From contig NZ_LN890655.1 in the NCBI RefSeq assembly GCF_900066015.1, positions 2,272,726 to 2,336,725 on the forward strand: DNA of 64,000 bases. The letters run 5' to 3'. The position numbers and the translations under genes were made by a program. The stretch comes from Candidatus Promineifilum breve (GTDB taxonomy: Bacteria > Chloroflexota > Anaerolineae > Promineifilales > Promineifilaceae). The notes under the pieces were generated by a model. The model was not told where the DNA came from and did no database searches. It worked only from the letters and a program-made list of their open reading frames with translations. The stretch's first letter is position 1. Every line of letters starts with the position of its first letter. Shown piece by piece: positions 27,213-35,278 of the stretch.

Positions 27213-27250
27213 ACCGAGTTTGGCGAACTCCTGTTCGCCTAACTCGGTTT
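27213..27250. repeat. 16-bp ACCGAGTT hairpin after ccmE
   Basis: The arms at 27213-27228 and 27233-27248 (ACCGAGTTTGGCGAAC and its complement, one mismatch, four-base loop) form a stable hairpin. It lacks a true T-run, so it may be a repeat or mRNA-stabilising element rather than a terminator. The core word is shared with the palindrome at 4918-4947. Confidence 0.75.
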
Positions 27251-27318
27251 CTAGGGAGCGGCGGGCCATGGGCGCGGCAGCGCGTCCTGGGCCCGCCTTG
27301 CTTTCAGGATAACGTCAT

Positions 27319-29310
27319 ATGATCGCAGACATTGGCTCGATCACGCTCCTTCTGGCTTTTCTGGTCGCCATCTATGGCGTCGTGGCCGCCGCTTATGGCG
27401 CGCGGCGCGGAGACGACCGCTGGGTGCGCAGCGCCCGCAACGCCATCGCCATCATCTTTCCCCTGGTGTTGCTGGCCGCCTTGCTGATCATCACTGCCCT
27501 GGTGACGGGCGATTTCTCCATCGCCTACGTCTCCGACGTCAGCAGCCGGGGCATGCCCACCTATCTGAAGGTGACGGCGCTGTGGGGTGGTCAGGCCGGC
27601 TCGCTGCTCTTCTGGAACCTGCTGCTGGCCGCCTTCACATCCGCGGCCATGCTCAGCAAGTGGCGGCAGCAGAAAGAACTGATGCCCTACGTCATCATCG
27701 TCGCCGGCATGACCCAGGTCTTTTTCCTGCTCATCTCCACCTTCATCGAGAACCCGTTCGCGCGCAATCTGGTCATCCCCGCCGACGGCCAGGGCCTCAA
27801 CCCGCTGCTGCGCCATCCGGGCATGATCATCCACCCGCCGATGCTCTACCTGGGCTTCGTCGGCTTCACCATCCCCTACGCCTTTGCCATGGCCGCGCTG
27901 ATGTCGAACCAGTTGGGCGACAACTGGATCCACACCACCCGCCGCTGGACGCTGGTGGCCTGGTTGTTCCTGGGGCTGGGTCTCATCCTGGGCGGCCGTT
28001 GGGCCTACGACGTGCTGGGCTGGGGCGGCTACTGGGGTTGGGACCCGGTGGAGAACGCCTCGCTCATGCCCTGGCTGGCCGGCACGGCTTTCCTGCACTC
28101 GGTCATGATCCAGGAAAAGATGCGCATGTTCAAGATGTGGAACATGTTCCTCATCGTGCTGACCTACTGTCTGGTCATCCTGGGCACGTTCATCGTGCGC
28201 AGCGGCGTCATCTCGTCCGTCCACGCCTTCGCCCAGTCGGCCATTGGCCCGTTCTTCTTCGGCTTCATCGTGATCATGTTCGTCTTCTCGGCCTACTGGA
28301 TCACCAAGCGGCGCGACGCCCTGCGCTCGGAGAACCAACTGGTCTCCTATCTGTCGCGCGAGGCGGCCTTTCTCTACAATAATTTCCTGATCCTGGCGAT
28401 TCTGGGCGTGGTCTTTCTGTTCACCTATTACCCCATCTTCTCCGAACTGTTTACCGGGGAGAAGGGCTTTGTCGGGCCGCCGGTCTATGAGCGGGCGCTG
28501 GCCCCGTTGTTCGCCGCGCTGGTGCTGCTGATGGGCGTGGCCCCGCTGACGATGTGGTATCGCACCAGCATCCAGCGCTTGGGCCGGGCCGTGCTGTGGC
28601 CGGCAGCGGCGGCCACGGCGTTTATCGTCGTCCTGTTCTTCATGGGCGTGCGCTTGTGGCCGGCGCTGTTGGGCTTCTGGCTGGTCATGTTCTCGGCCAT
28701 CCTGACCATCCTGGAGTTCACCAAGGGCACGCGGGCGCGGATGCGTAAGGGCGAAGCGCCGTGGGTGGCCTTCAGCAACCTCATGGCCCGCAACCGGCGG
28801 CGCTACGGCGGCTACTGGATCCACATGGGCGTGCTGATCATGGCTTTCGGCATCGTCGCCAATGGCATCTATCAGACCGAGACGCAGATGCGTCTGGCCG
28901 CCGGCGAAAGTATCACCGTCGGCGATTTCGAGATGCGCTTCAACAGCGTCAGCCGCTTCCCCGGCGCCGACGACCTGCTCATCACCGAGGCCGACGTTGA
29001 CCTGTATCGGAACGGCGAATTTCTGCGCAAGCTGAACCCGCAGATCGAGCTTTATCAGCGTACCGGCCAGCCGATGACCATCCCCTCGGCCCGCTCGACG
29101 ATCACCGAGGACTTCTACGTCATCCTGGTCAATTGGGAACCGACCAGCGCCGACGCGGCCACGTTCCGCATCTTCCTGAACCCGCTCATCAATTGGGTGT
29201 GGGCCGGCGGGTTGATCTTCGTGTTGGGCACGCTCATCGCCGCCTGGCCCGACCGGGAGAAAGAGCCGGCAAGGGCGCGGCGTCCGGCCGTGGCCGTGGC
29301 GGGAGATTAG
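27319..29310 (+). CDS. ccmF: cytochrome c heme lyase subunit CcmF
   Basis: CcmF attaches heme to apocytochrome c as part of the CcmFH ligase. It is a 663-residue protein with about 14-15 membrane helices. The WWD domain reads WGGYWGWDPVENASLMPW (about 235-252). Conserved His residues occur in HPGMIIHPPMLYLGF and SVHAFAQS for the b-type heme and substrate heme. The C-terminal part has YWIHMGVLIMAFGI and a soluble loop before the last helix. It sits between ccmE and ccmH. No ccmA, B, C or D is in the window, so the rest of System I must lie elsewhere. Confidence 0.96.
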   Translation: MIADIGSITLLLAFLVAIYGVVAAAYGARRGDDRWVRSARNAIAIIFPLVLLAALLIITALVTGDFSIAYVSDVSSRGMPTYLKVTALWGGQAGSLLFWNLLLAAFTSAAMLSKWRQQKELMPYVIIVAGMTQVFFLLISTFIENPFARNLVIPADGQGLNPLLRHPGMIIHPPMLYLGFVGFTIPYAFAMAALMSNQLGDNWIHTTRRWTLVAWLFLGLGLILGGRWAYDVLGWGGYWGWDPVENASLMPWLAGTAFLHSVMIQEKMRMFKMWNMFLIVLTYCLVILGTFIVRSGVISSVHAFAQSAIGPFFFGFIVIMFVFSAYWITKRRDALRSENQLVSYLSREAAFLYNNFLILAILGVVFLFTYYPIFSELFTGEKGFVGPPVYERALAPLFAALVLLMGVAPLTMWYRTSIQRLGRAVLWPAAAATAFIVVLFFMGVRLWPALLGFWLVMFSAILTILEFTKGTRARMRKGEAPWVAFSNLMARNRRRYGGYWIHMGVLIMAFGIVANGIYQTETQMRLAAGESITVGDFEMRFNSVSRFPGADDLLITEADVDLYRNGEFLRKLNPQIELYQRTGQPMTIPSARSTITEDFYVILVNWEPTSADAATFRIFLNPLINWVWAGGLIFVLGTLIAAWPDREKEPARARRPAVAVAGD

Positions 29311-29386
29311 CAGGTTTGATGAGTACACCCAATGGCACGATGTTTGCCGGCTTGCATGGCGAGCTGACACTATAGATGAGTTAGAT

Positions 29387-29884
29387 GTGACAAACATCCG
29401 CAAGAAATCACTTTTCCGCTGGTTATTCCTGGCCCTATTGTTGGTCTTGTTGCCCACGGCCGTCTACGGCCAGGGCGAGATCACCGACGACGAAGTGAAC
29501 GCCGTCGCCAAGGACGTTTACTGCCCGGTGTGCGAGAGCACGCCGCTCGACGTGTGCCCGACGGCGGCCTGCGCCGATTGGCGCGAGCTGATCCGCGTCA
29601 AGCTGGCCGAGGGGCAATCGCGCGACGAGATTCTGGACTACTTCGCCCGCCAATATGGCGAGGGCGTGCTGGCGAACCCGCCACGCCGCGGGGCCAGCCT
29701 GGTCGTCCTGTGGATTTTGCCCTTTGCCCTGGTGCTGGTGGGGCTGTTGCTCTTCAGCCGCCTGCTGCGCGGCCTGCGCACCGCCGCGCCCGCCGGCGCG
29801 CCGCCCGCCCGCCCCTCGGCGGCCACGGGCGATCCCGTCCTGGACGACTACATCTCCCGCGTGGAGAGGGAAATAGAAGAATAA
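29387..29884 (+). CDS. ccmH: cytochrome c maturation thiol-disulfide protein CcmH/CcmL
   Basis: CcmH presents or reduces the apocytochrome CXXCH thiols. The 165-residue protein starts at GTG 29387 and has an N-terminal signal or anchor. The redox motif YCPVCES stands in the place of LRCxxCxx, followed by an unusual insertion with two more cysteines (LDVCPTAACADWR). The helix bundle RVKLAEGQSRDEILDYFARQYGEGVLANPP is typical. A C-terminal membrane helix and a Pro/Ala-rich tail follow. The stop TAA is immediately followed by palindromic repeat R4. Confidence 0.9.
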   Translation: MTNIRKKSLFRWLFLALLLVLLPTAVYGQGEITDDEVNAVAKDVYCPVCESTPLDVCPTAACADWRELIRVKLAEGQSRDEILDYFARQYGEGVLANPPRRGASLVVLWILPFALVLVGLLLFSRLLRGLRTAAPAGAPPARPSAATGDPVLDDYISRVEREIEE

Positions 29885-29967
29885 GAATTGGCTACGGATT
29901 CGACGGACAAAACGGATTAAAACAAAATCAAAATCCGTCTTGTCCGTCAAAATCAGTAGCCATTCTT
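29883..29967. repeat. ACGGAT palindromic repeat, copy R4 (abuts ccmH stop)
   Basis: The left arm begins in the ccmH stop (TAAGAATTGGCTACGG), and the right arm ends AGTAGCCATTCTT. It sits inside the ccm operon, 24 bases before the thioredoxin gene. Confidence 0.85.
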
Positions 29968-29990
29968 CCATTCATATAACAGTAACTACC

Positions 29991-30575
29991 ATGACCGATA
30001 CCATACAAACCACAACCACCCCGGCCGAAGCCGCCCCGCGCCGGCCGTTTCGCTGGTCGATGATCGCCCTGTGGCTGGCCGTCATCGCCATCCTGGCCGT
30101 GCTGGCCTGGGGATTGGTGAACACCAACGCCACTCGGCCCGAAGTCGGCCAGGTCGCGCCCGATTTCGACGTGGAGTTCTTCGACGGCTATGGCTGGGAG
30201 ACGCGCTCGGTGGCGACATTGGCCGAGATGCGCGGCCGGCCGGTGGTGCTCAACTTCTGGGCCTCGTGGTGTGTCGAATGCCGCTACGAGACCGACCTGC
30301 TGGAGTCGGCCTGGCAGCAGTACCGCGATCAGGGCGTGGTCTTTCTGGGCGTGGCCTATGCCGACGTGGAGCCGAACTCCATCGCCTACATGGAAGAGTT
30401 CGGCGTCACCTTCCCCCACGCGCCCGACCTGGGCACCGACATCTCGCAATCTTACGAGATCACCGGCGTGCCGGAGACGTTCTTCATCGACAGCGACGGC
30501 GTCATCCGTCACGTTCAGATCGGTCCGGTGACCCAGCAGATGCTGGACGAACTGATGCCGCAATTGCTGAACTAG
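29991..30575 (+). CDS. membrane-anchored thioredoxin-like protein (CcmG/ResA type)
   Basis: A 194-residue thiol-disulfide oxidoreductase is tethered by one helix (about 23-43). The thioredoxin domain has the active site WCVEC (Cys94, Cys97) in LNFWASWCVECRYE and a cis-Pro loop TGVPETFFID. Members of this group keep apocytochrome cysteines reduced before heme attachment. The position between ccmH and the CcmI-like gene supports that role. CcmG/DsbE and ResA cannot be separated by sequence alone. Confidence 0.9.
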   Translation: MTDTIQTTTTPAEAAPRRPFRWSMIALWLAVIAILAVLAWGLVNTNATRPEVGQVAPDFDVEFFDGYGWETRSVATLAEMRGRPVVLNFWASWCVECRYETDLLESAWQQYRDQGVVFLGVAYADVEPNSIAYMEEFGVTFPHAPDLGTDISQSYEITGVPETFFIDSDGVIRHVQIGPVTQQMLDELMPQLLN

Positions 30576-30595
30576 CATGAGGGGGAGCTGCTAAC

Positions 30596-31168
30596 GTGAC
30601 CACTTTTCTCACTGGACTGACCCTCGGCTCCATCCTGTTGGGCGGGGCGCTGGTCGTCATCGTCGTGCTCTACCTGGCCCGGCCGTTCGCCCTGCCGGAA
30701 GATGAGGCCGCGCGCGTCGACCGCGAAACCATCGACGGCTTGCTGCTGCGCAAGGATGCGCTGCTGCGCGACATCCGCGAACTGGACGAGGATTACGAGG
30801 CGGCCAAGGTCGCCCCGGAGATGTATCGCGCCGCCCGGCCGAAAATGGTGAAGCAGGCGGCTATCCTGATGAAGCAACTCGATGAGGCCGGCTATGCCGA
30901 CACGCCGACGGTTGCCGTAGACGCACAGAGCGTAGACGCGCAGATCGAGGCCGCTGTGAGCCGTTTACGCACGCCGGAGCAGATCGACGCCCAGATCGAG
31001 GCCGCCATTCGCCAGACCCGGCAACAACCGCCGGCCCCGGCCACCAACGGGACAACGCAATACTGCCCCCAGTGCGGCCGGCGCGTGGAACCCGACGAGC
31101 GCTTCTGCGCCCGCTGCGGTCGCAAGCTCAGCGAGGAACCCCAACCATCCCAGGCCGCTCGCGCCTGA
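30596..31168 (+). CDS. CcmI-like membrane protein with C-terminal zinc ribbon
   Basis: A 190-residue protein starts at GTG 30596 after a GGGGGAG site. One helix (about 8-28) is followed by LLLRKDALLRDIRELDEDYEAAKVAPEMYRAARP. This resembles the N-terminal CcmI/CycH pattern (a D-x-E-x-D-Y-x-x-x-K-x-x-x-E-x-Y run). A helical linker leads to a four-cysteine zinc ribbon, CPQCGRR...FCARCGRKL. A zinc ribbon on a CcmI-like anchor is not part of the classical protein, which has TPR repeats. A chaperone role for apocytochromes is inferred from context. Confidence 0.65.
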   Translation: MTTFLTGLTLGSILLGGALVVIVVLYLARPFALPEDEAARVDRETIDGLLLRKDALLRDIRELDEDYEAAKVAPEMYRAARPKMVKQAAILMKQLDEAGYADTPTVAVDAQSVDAQIEAAVSRLRTPEQIDAQIEAAIRQTRQQPPAPATNGTTQYCPQCGRRVEPDERFCARCGRKLSEEPQPSQAARA

Positions 31169-31188
31169 ACCGGACACCTATTTAACCT

Positions 31189-33072
31189 ATGACTCATTTC
31201 CCCCATCGCGCCGCGCCGCGCCGGCTGTTCCTGTTCGCCCTCATCATCCTTGTCGTCGCCACTGTGCTGCTGGGCCGGCCGCAAACCGGCGCGGCCCAGG
31301 ACCCGGTGCTGCCCGCGACCACGCCGGAAGCGCTGCCGGGCCTCGATCTCTTCGCCGAGCGCTGCGCCAATTGCCACGGCGAAACCGGCCTGGGCGACGG
31401 CGCACTCATCGAGCAGGCCGGCCAACCAGCCCCCATGCCCTTCGACGCGGCCTACATCCGCGCCGCCGAACCATCGGTCATGTTCCGCCAGATCACCGAC
31501 GGCGAAGCGGCCGTGGGCATGCCCCCCTTCGGCCCGGCCAGCACCAACCCCATTGACGACGCCGGGCGCTGGAATCTGGTGGCCGGCGTGTTCAGTCTGG
31601 CGACCCCGCCCGAAGACGTGGTCGCCGGGCAGGCCGTCTACGAAGCCCAATGCGCCGCCTGCCACGGCGACGCCGGCGCGGGCGACGGCCCCGACGCGGC
31701 CACGACCGAACCCGTGGCCGGGCCGCTCGACGACGCCGCCTTCTGGTTCAACCGCAGCAATGACACGGTTTATAACGAACTGACCTCGGGCGAGATTTCG
31801 GCCCACTCCTTCCAACTGGCCGAAGAGGAGTTGCGCCGGGTCATCGACTTCGCCCGGACGTTCAGCTACGTCTACGCCGACCCGGCCATTCTGACCGCGC
31901 CCATTCCGGCCGGGGTCATCGTCGGCACGCTGGACAACGGCACCACCGGCGCAATGCTGGGCGAGGCGCAGGTCGAATTGCAGGCGTTCACGCCCGAATT
32001 CGAGCAGACGCTGACCCTGACGACCACGACCGACGTCAACGGTAACTTCCGCTTCGACGTGACCGACGTGGCTCCTAACCTGATCTATATCGCCGGCTCG
32101 TCGTTCAACGGCCTCAATTTCAGCAGCGGCGCCAACCAGCTTGACCGCAACAACCCGACGCTGGAAATGCCCGTCACCGTCTACGACAAGACCAGCGACG
32201 CGGCCGGGGTCAGCGTGGCCCAACTCCACATTGTCTTCGAGTTCGCCGAGGAGCGGGTGGCCGTGAACCAGCTCTACGTCGTCAACAACGCCGCCAATTC
32301 CGTCTTCGTTGGCCCCAGCGGCGACCCAGCCGACGGCGTGTTCGAGGTGGCCGTGCCCGAAGGGGCGGAGAACCTGGAGTTCCAGCGCTCGTTCGGCTCG
32401 ATGCAGAACTTCCTGCCGGCCAACGATTTCGTGCAGACGGCGCGCGGCTGGTCTGACCCGCTGCCGTTGCGCCCCGGCGACGGGGCGCTGACGCTGCTGG
32501 TGCGCTATGAACTGCCCTTCAGCAGCGGCATGCGCATTGCCCACCCCATCTTCTTCGAGACGGCCACGACGACCATCATCCTGCCCGATGCCGGCGTGAC
32601 GGTGACCAACACGCCGTGGGTGGAGCAGCCGTCGCAGGATTTCGGCGATGGGCAGATGTTCCTCAACTTCAGCGGCCCCGGCGTGCCCGCCGGCGAAACG
32701 ATCAGCATGGTGCTGGAGGGGCGGCCGAGCGTGGTCACCGATGCCGACGGCGCGGCGGTGGTCAACCGCGACACGACGACGGAGTTGCTCATCGGCGGCG
32801 GGGCGCTGCTGCTGGCCGCCGTGGGTGGCGTCTTCCTGTGGCGCTACTGGCAGGGCCGCCACGACGACGAAGGAGAAGCGTGGGCCGACGAGGTCGAGGC
32901 GGGCGTGGTCGCTCCCGCCGGGGCCGCTCCCGCCGGAGCCGATGACCTGTTGCGGGCCATCGCCGCCCTTGACGATGCCCACGAAGCCGGGCAATTGGAA
33001 GAAGCGGCGTATCAGGCGCAACGGGCCGAACTCAAGGGGCAACTGGCGGCGATGTGGCAGAAAGGCGGGTAA
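31189..33072 (+). CDS. diheme cytochrome c with beta-domain and C-terminal membrane anchor
   Basis: A 627-residue exported protein. After a signal (about 12-36) come two class I cytochrome c domains with CANCHGETGLGDG and CAACHGDAGAGDG. They are followed by a carboxypeptidase-regulatory-like beta domain (VIVGTLDNGTTGAMLGEAQVEL) and a second beta-rich region. A single helix (about 530-550) anchors it, and a short cytoplasmic tail (LLRAIAALDDAHEAGQLEEAAYQAQRAELKGQL, described only) resembles a SHOCT-like or coiled element. Its place at the end of the maturation operon suggests a client or partner of that system. The exact role is unknown. Confidence 0.75.
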   Translation: MTHFPHRAAPRRLFLFALIILVVATVLLGRPQTGAAQDPVLPATTPEALPGLDLFAERCANCHGETGLGDGALIEQAGQPAPMPFDAAYIRAAEPSVMFRQITDGEAAVGMPPFGPASTNPIDDAGRWNLVAGVFSLATPPEDVVAGQAVYEAQCAACHGDAGAGDGPDAATTEPVAGPLDDAAFWFNRSNDTVYNELTSGEISAHSFQLAEEELRRVIDFARTFSYVYADPAILTAPIPAGVIVGTLDNGTTGAMLGEAQVELQAFTPEFEQTLTLTTTTDVNGNFRFDVTDVAPNLIYIAGSSFNGLNFSSGANQLDRNNPTLEMPVTVYDKTSDAAGVSVAQLHIVFEFAEERVAVNQLYVVNNAANSVFVGPSGDPADGVFEVAVPEGAENLEFQRSFGSMQNFLPANDFVQTARGWSDPLPLRPGDGALTLLVRYELPFSSGMRIAHPIFFETATTTIILPDAGVTVTNTPWVEQPSQDFGDGQMFLNFSGPGVPAGETISMVLEGRPSVVTDADGAAVVNRDTTTELLIGGGALLLAAVGGVFLWRYWQGRHDDEGEAWADEVEAGVVAPAGAAPAGADDLLRAIAALDDAHEAGQLEEAAYQAQRAELKGQLAAMWQKGG

Positions 33073-33079
33073 GAGAATT

Positions 33080-33186
33080 AGGAATTACGAATTAGGAATG
33101 AAGAGCGATTGCGATTGCGATAACGATTGCGAACGCGACTTGCTGACCACTGACCACTGACCACTGACCACTGACCACTGACCACT
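33080..33186 (+). repeat. composite simple-repeat tract ending in TGACCAC x6
   Basis: Directly after the diheme gene come AATTAGGAATTACG-type words, then GCGATT hexamers, then six perfect TGACCAC heptamers at 33144-33185. They run up to one base before the EthD-like start codon. The heptamer is the reverse complement of the one inside the cytochrome b gene (13804). Confidence 0.88.
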
Positions 33187-33501
33187 ATGTTCAAATTCGT
33201 CGTGATCTACTACCGTGTCGATGATGAGGCGGCGCTGGAGGAGTTCTACAGCAGCACCCACCTGCCGCTGCTGGAACAACTGCCCGGCTTGCAGCGGCTG
33301 GAGGTCAGCCGGGTCACGTCGCAGCCGTTCGGCCGCTCCCGCTTCCACTTGATGATCGAAACCTACTTCAGCAGCGAGGCCGCCCTGCGCGAGGCGCTAC
33401 TCTCGCGGCCGGGGCTGGAGATGATGGACGCGCTGCGGCCGTGGTCGGAGAACAAGCTCATCGCCTGGTTCTACGCCGATTCATTTGCCGAAGAGAGATA
33501 A
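33187..33501 (+). CDS. EthD-domain small protein
   Basis: A 104-residue protein of the dimeric alpha-beta barrel type, EthD family: FVVIYYRVDDEAALEEFYSS, HLPLLEQLPGLQRLEVSRV and FHLMIETYFSSEAALREAL. EthD proteins occur near various oxidoreductases and often bind or stabilise reactive intermediates; no specific function can be given. The start codon directly follows a heptamer array and has no visible ribosome-binding site, so translation may be weak or the real 5' region may have been altered. Confidence 0.75.
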   Translation: MFKFVVIYYRVDDEAALEEFYSSTHLPLLEQLPGLQRLEVSRVTSQPFGRSRFHLMIETYFSSEAALREALLSRPGLEMMDALRPWSENKLIAWFYADSFAEER

Positions 33502-33697
33502 GGCAGGATTCTTATCTTGCCCACTTTCCACCCCCACTAATACGGACAAAACATTAAAATATCGCACATTCCCCCACTAATGGGCTTTACAAACGCCGCG
33601 TTTTGTGCATAATTCTACAAGTCCACGCGACGCAAGGCCCATCCCCCAGGTTAGCGGACAAATTAATATCTCACTCTTCCAAGGAGAAAGCTTTCCC
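33502..33697. other. promoter region of the polyamine genes
   Basis: It contains TTTACA (33586-33591) and CATAAT (33608-33613), 16 bases apart, which could drive speD. A duplicated CCCCCACTAAT word occurs near 33530 and 33571. No ORF was found. Confidence 0.45.
33586..33613 (+). promoter_or_regulatory. candidate promoter for speD
   Basis: Each hexamer differs from sigma-70 consensus by one base, with 16-base spacing, about 85 bases before the start codon. Confidence 0.5.
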
Positions 33698-34204
33698 ATG
33701 AGAGACGTGTATGGTCTGCATCTGATGATGCGCGTGTCCAACGTGCGTAACCGCGCCGCGCTGAGCGACGGCGAAACTGTCAATCGCTTCCTGGTCGAAC
33801 TTGTCCACGAACTGGACATGAACGTTCTGGCCGGGCCAATGGTGACCGAAGAGGCCGGCGAGCCGCAACGGGCCGGCTATTCCGGCGTCATCATCCTCTA
33901 CGAATCGCACGCCGCGATTCACACTTACAGCAACCTGGGCGAGGCGTTCCTCGACGTCTTCTCCTGCAAGCCCTACGACGTATCGCGCGTGGAGCGCGTG
34001 ATGAACCGCTACTTCGGCACGTTCGAGATCGTGGAACAAACGACCCTCGGCCGCGGCGTCCACTGGGGCAGCAACGTCGAGCGCGAGATGGAATCGTGGC
34101 GCGAGCAGCGGCCGGAGTCGGCGCCGGATGCGGCCCCGGCTTTGGCTCCTGTGGGCGGCCGTGTCCGCGTGCCCGAGTTCCAGCCCGCCGGCAGCTTTGG
34201 TTGA
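33698..34204 (+). CDS. speD: S-adenosylmethionine decarboxylase proenzyme
   Basis: It provides decarboxylated SAM for aminopropyl transfer in spermidine synthesis. ATG 33698 follows AAGGAG. The 168-residue protein is a class 1B enzyme with a long acidic/Pro tail. Self-cleavage is expected between Glu69 and Ser70 in LYESHAAIHTYS, giving a pyruvoyl group on Ser70. His75 and Cys90 (FSCKPYDV) stand at the same spacing (5 and 20 residues) as the catalytic His68 and Cys83 of the Thermotoga enzyme. No spermidine synthase gene is adjacent. Confidence 0.94.
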   Translation: MRDVYGLHLMMRVSNVRNRAALSDGETVNRFLVELVHELDMNVLAGPMVTEEAGEPQRAGYSGVIILYESHAAIHTYSNLGEAFLDVFSCKPYDVSRVERVMNRYFGTFEIVEQTTLGRGVHWGSNVEREMESWREQRPESAPDAAPALAPVGGRVRVPEFQPAGSFG

Positions 34205-34285
34205 GTGGCGAAAAGAGATTCATAACATGAAAGCCCTCTTTTCTCCCCTCAATCCCGGTCCGACACACTAAAAAGGAATAGCCTC

Positions 34286-35278
34286 ATGGCCCACGAAAAG
34301 AACCCAGCCCTGGGCGGTCATTTGCTGGCTTATGCCGGCGTGCCGACCTTCATGCGCCAGACGCCGACGCGCGACCTGTCCGGCGTGGACGTCGCCATCG
34401 TCGGCGTCCCCTTCGACAGCGGGGCGACGAGCTTCCGCGGCGGTACGCGCTTCGGCCCGCGCCACATTCGCGCGGCGTCGCTGGCCCTGTGGGGCACGCA
34501 CCATATTCATGGCGTGGCCCCCACCGATGCGCTGACCATTGTCGATTACGGCGACGTCGAGATCGAGATGGCCTATATCGAGAAGTCGATGGACTTCATC
34601 ACCACGGAGGTCGGCGCGGCGCTGGCCCAGGGGGCGATGGTCGTGGCCCTGGGCGGCGATCATTCGATCAGTCTGCCGCTGCTGCGGGCGCAGGCGGCCG
34701 CCGCGCGGAACGCGGGCCACGGCCCGCTGGCCGTCGTCCACTTCGACGCCCACACCGACGTGGAGCCGGGCGGCTACGAGCACGGCACGGTCTTTCGCCA
34801 TGCCATTGAAGAAGGTCTCATCGACCCCACGGCCTACATCCAGGTCGGCATCCGCGGCTCGCTCTTTTTCCCCGACGACCTGAACGTCGCCCGGCGCTTG
34901 GGCGCGCGCGTGCTGACCATCGACGACTGCTTCGAGATGGGCATCCCGGCCGTCATCGAGGCCATCCGCGAGACCGTCGGCGACCGTCGCGTCTACGTCA
35001 CGCTCGACATCGACGCCACCGATCCCGCCTTTGCGCCCGGCACGGGCACGCCGGAACCGGGCGGCTTCAGCAGCTACCAGATGCTCCAACTCATGCGCGG
35101 CCTGAAAGGGCTGAATCTGGTGGGTATGGACCTGGTCGAAGTCAGCCCGCCCTATGACCAGTCCGACGTGACGGCCATCCTGGCCGCCAACCTGGTGTTT
35201 GAGTATCTATGCCTGGTGGCTCTGCGGAGAGCAGGGGAGCAGGGGAGCAGGGGGGATTATGACAGACGCACCGATTAG
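34286..35278 (+). CDS. speB: agmatinase / ureohydrolase-family enzyme
   Basis: This 330-residue binuclear manganese hydrolase probably splits agmatine to putrescine and urea. Metal ligands are seen in GGDHSISLPLL, HFDAHTDV and LDIDATDPAFAPGTGTPEPGG. The substrate could also be a related guanidino compound. The C-terminus (RRAGEQGSRGDYDRRTD) is not conserved: it is encoded by three GAGCAGGG octamers (35229-35252) and sequence of the next gene, which begins inside it at 35259. The overlap of 20 bases couples the two genes. Confidence 0.9.
   Translation: MAHEKNPALGGHLLAYAGVPTFMRQTPTRDLSGVDVAIVGVPFDSGATSFRGGTRFGPRHIRAASLALWGTHHIHGVAPTDALTIVDYGDVEIEMAYIEKSMDFITTEVGAALAQGAMVVALGGDHSISLPLLRAQAAAARNAGHGPLAVVHFDAHTDVEPGGYEHGTVFRHAIEEGLIDPTAYIQVGIRGSLFFPDDLNVARRLGARVLTIDDCFEMGIPAVIEAIRETVGDRRVYVTLDIDATDPAFAPGTGTPEPGGFSSYQMLQLMRGLKGLNLVGMDLVEVSPPYDQSDVTAILAANLVFEYLCLVALRRAGEQGSRGDYDRRTD
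35229..35252 (+). repeat. GAGCAGGG octamer x3 inside agmatinase 3' end
   Basis: Three perfect octamers encode GEQGSRG in the agmatinase tail. The trailing G-run serves as a possible ribosome-binding site for the next gene. It is the same octamer as the array at 25699. Confidence 0.85.

Noticed and set aside
27304-29457. 717-codon minus-strand frame opposite ccmF
   Set aside because: It is a GC-rich shadow with His/Gln/Asp-biased composition and no domain; ccmF is certain.
30892-33042. 716-codon minus-strand frame opposite the diheme gene
   Set aside because: Shadow of a well-supported cytochrome gene with no recognisable motif.
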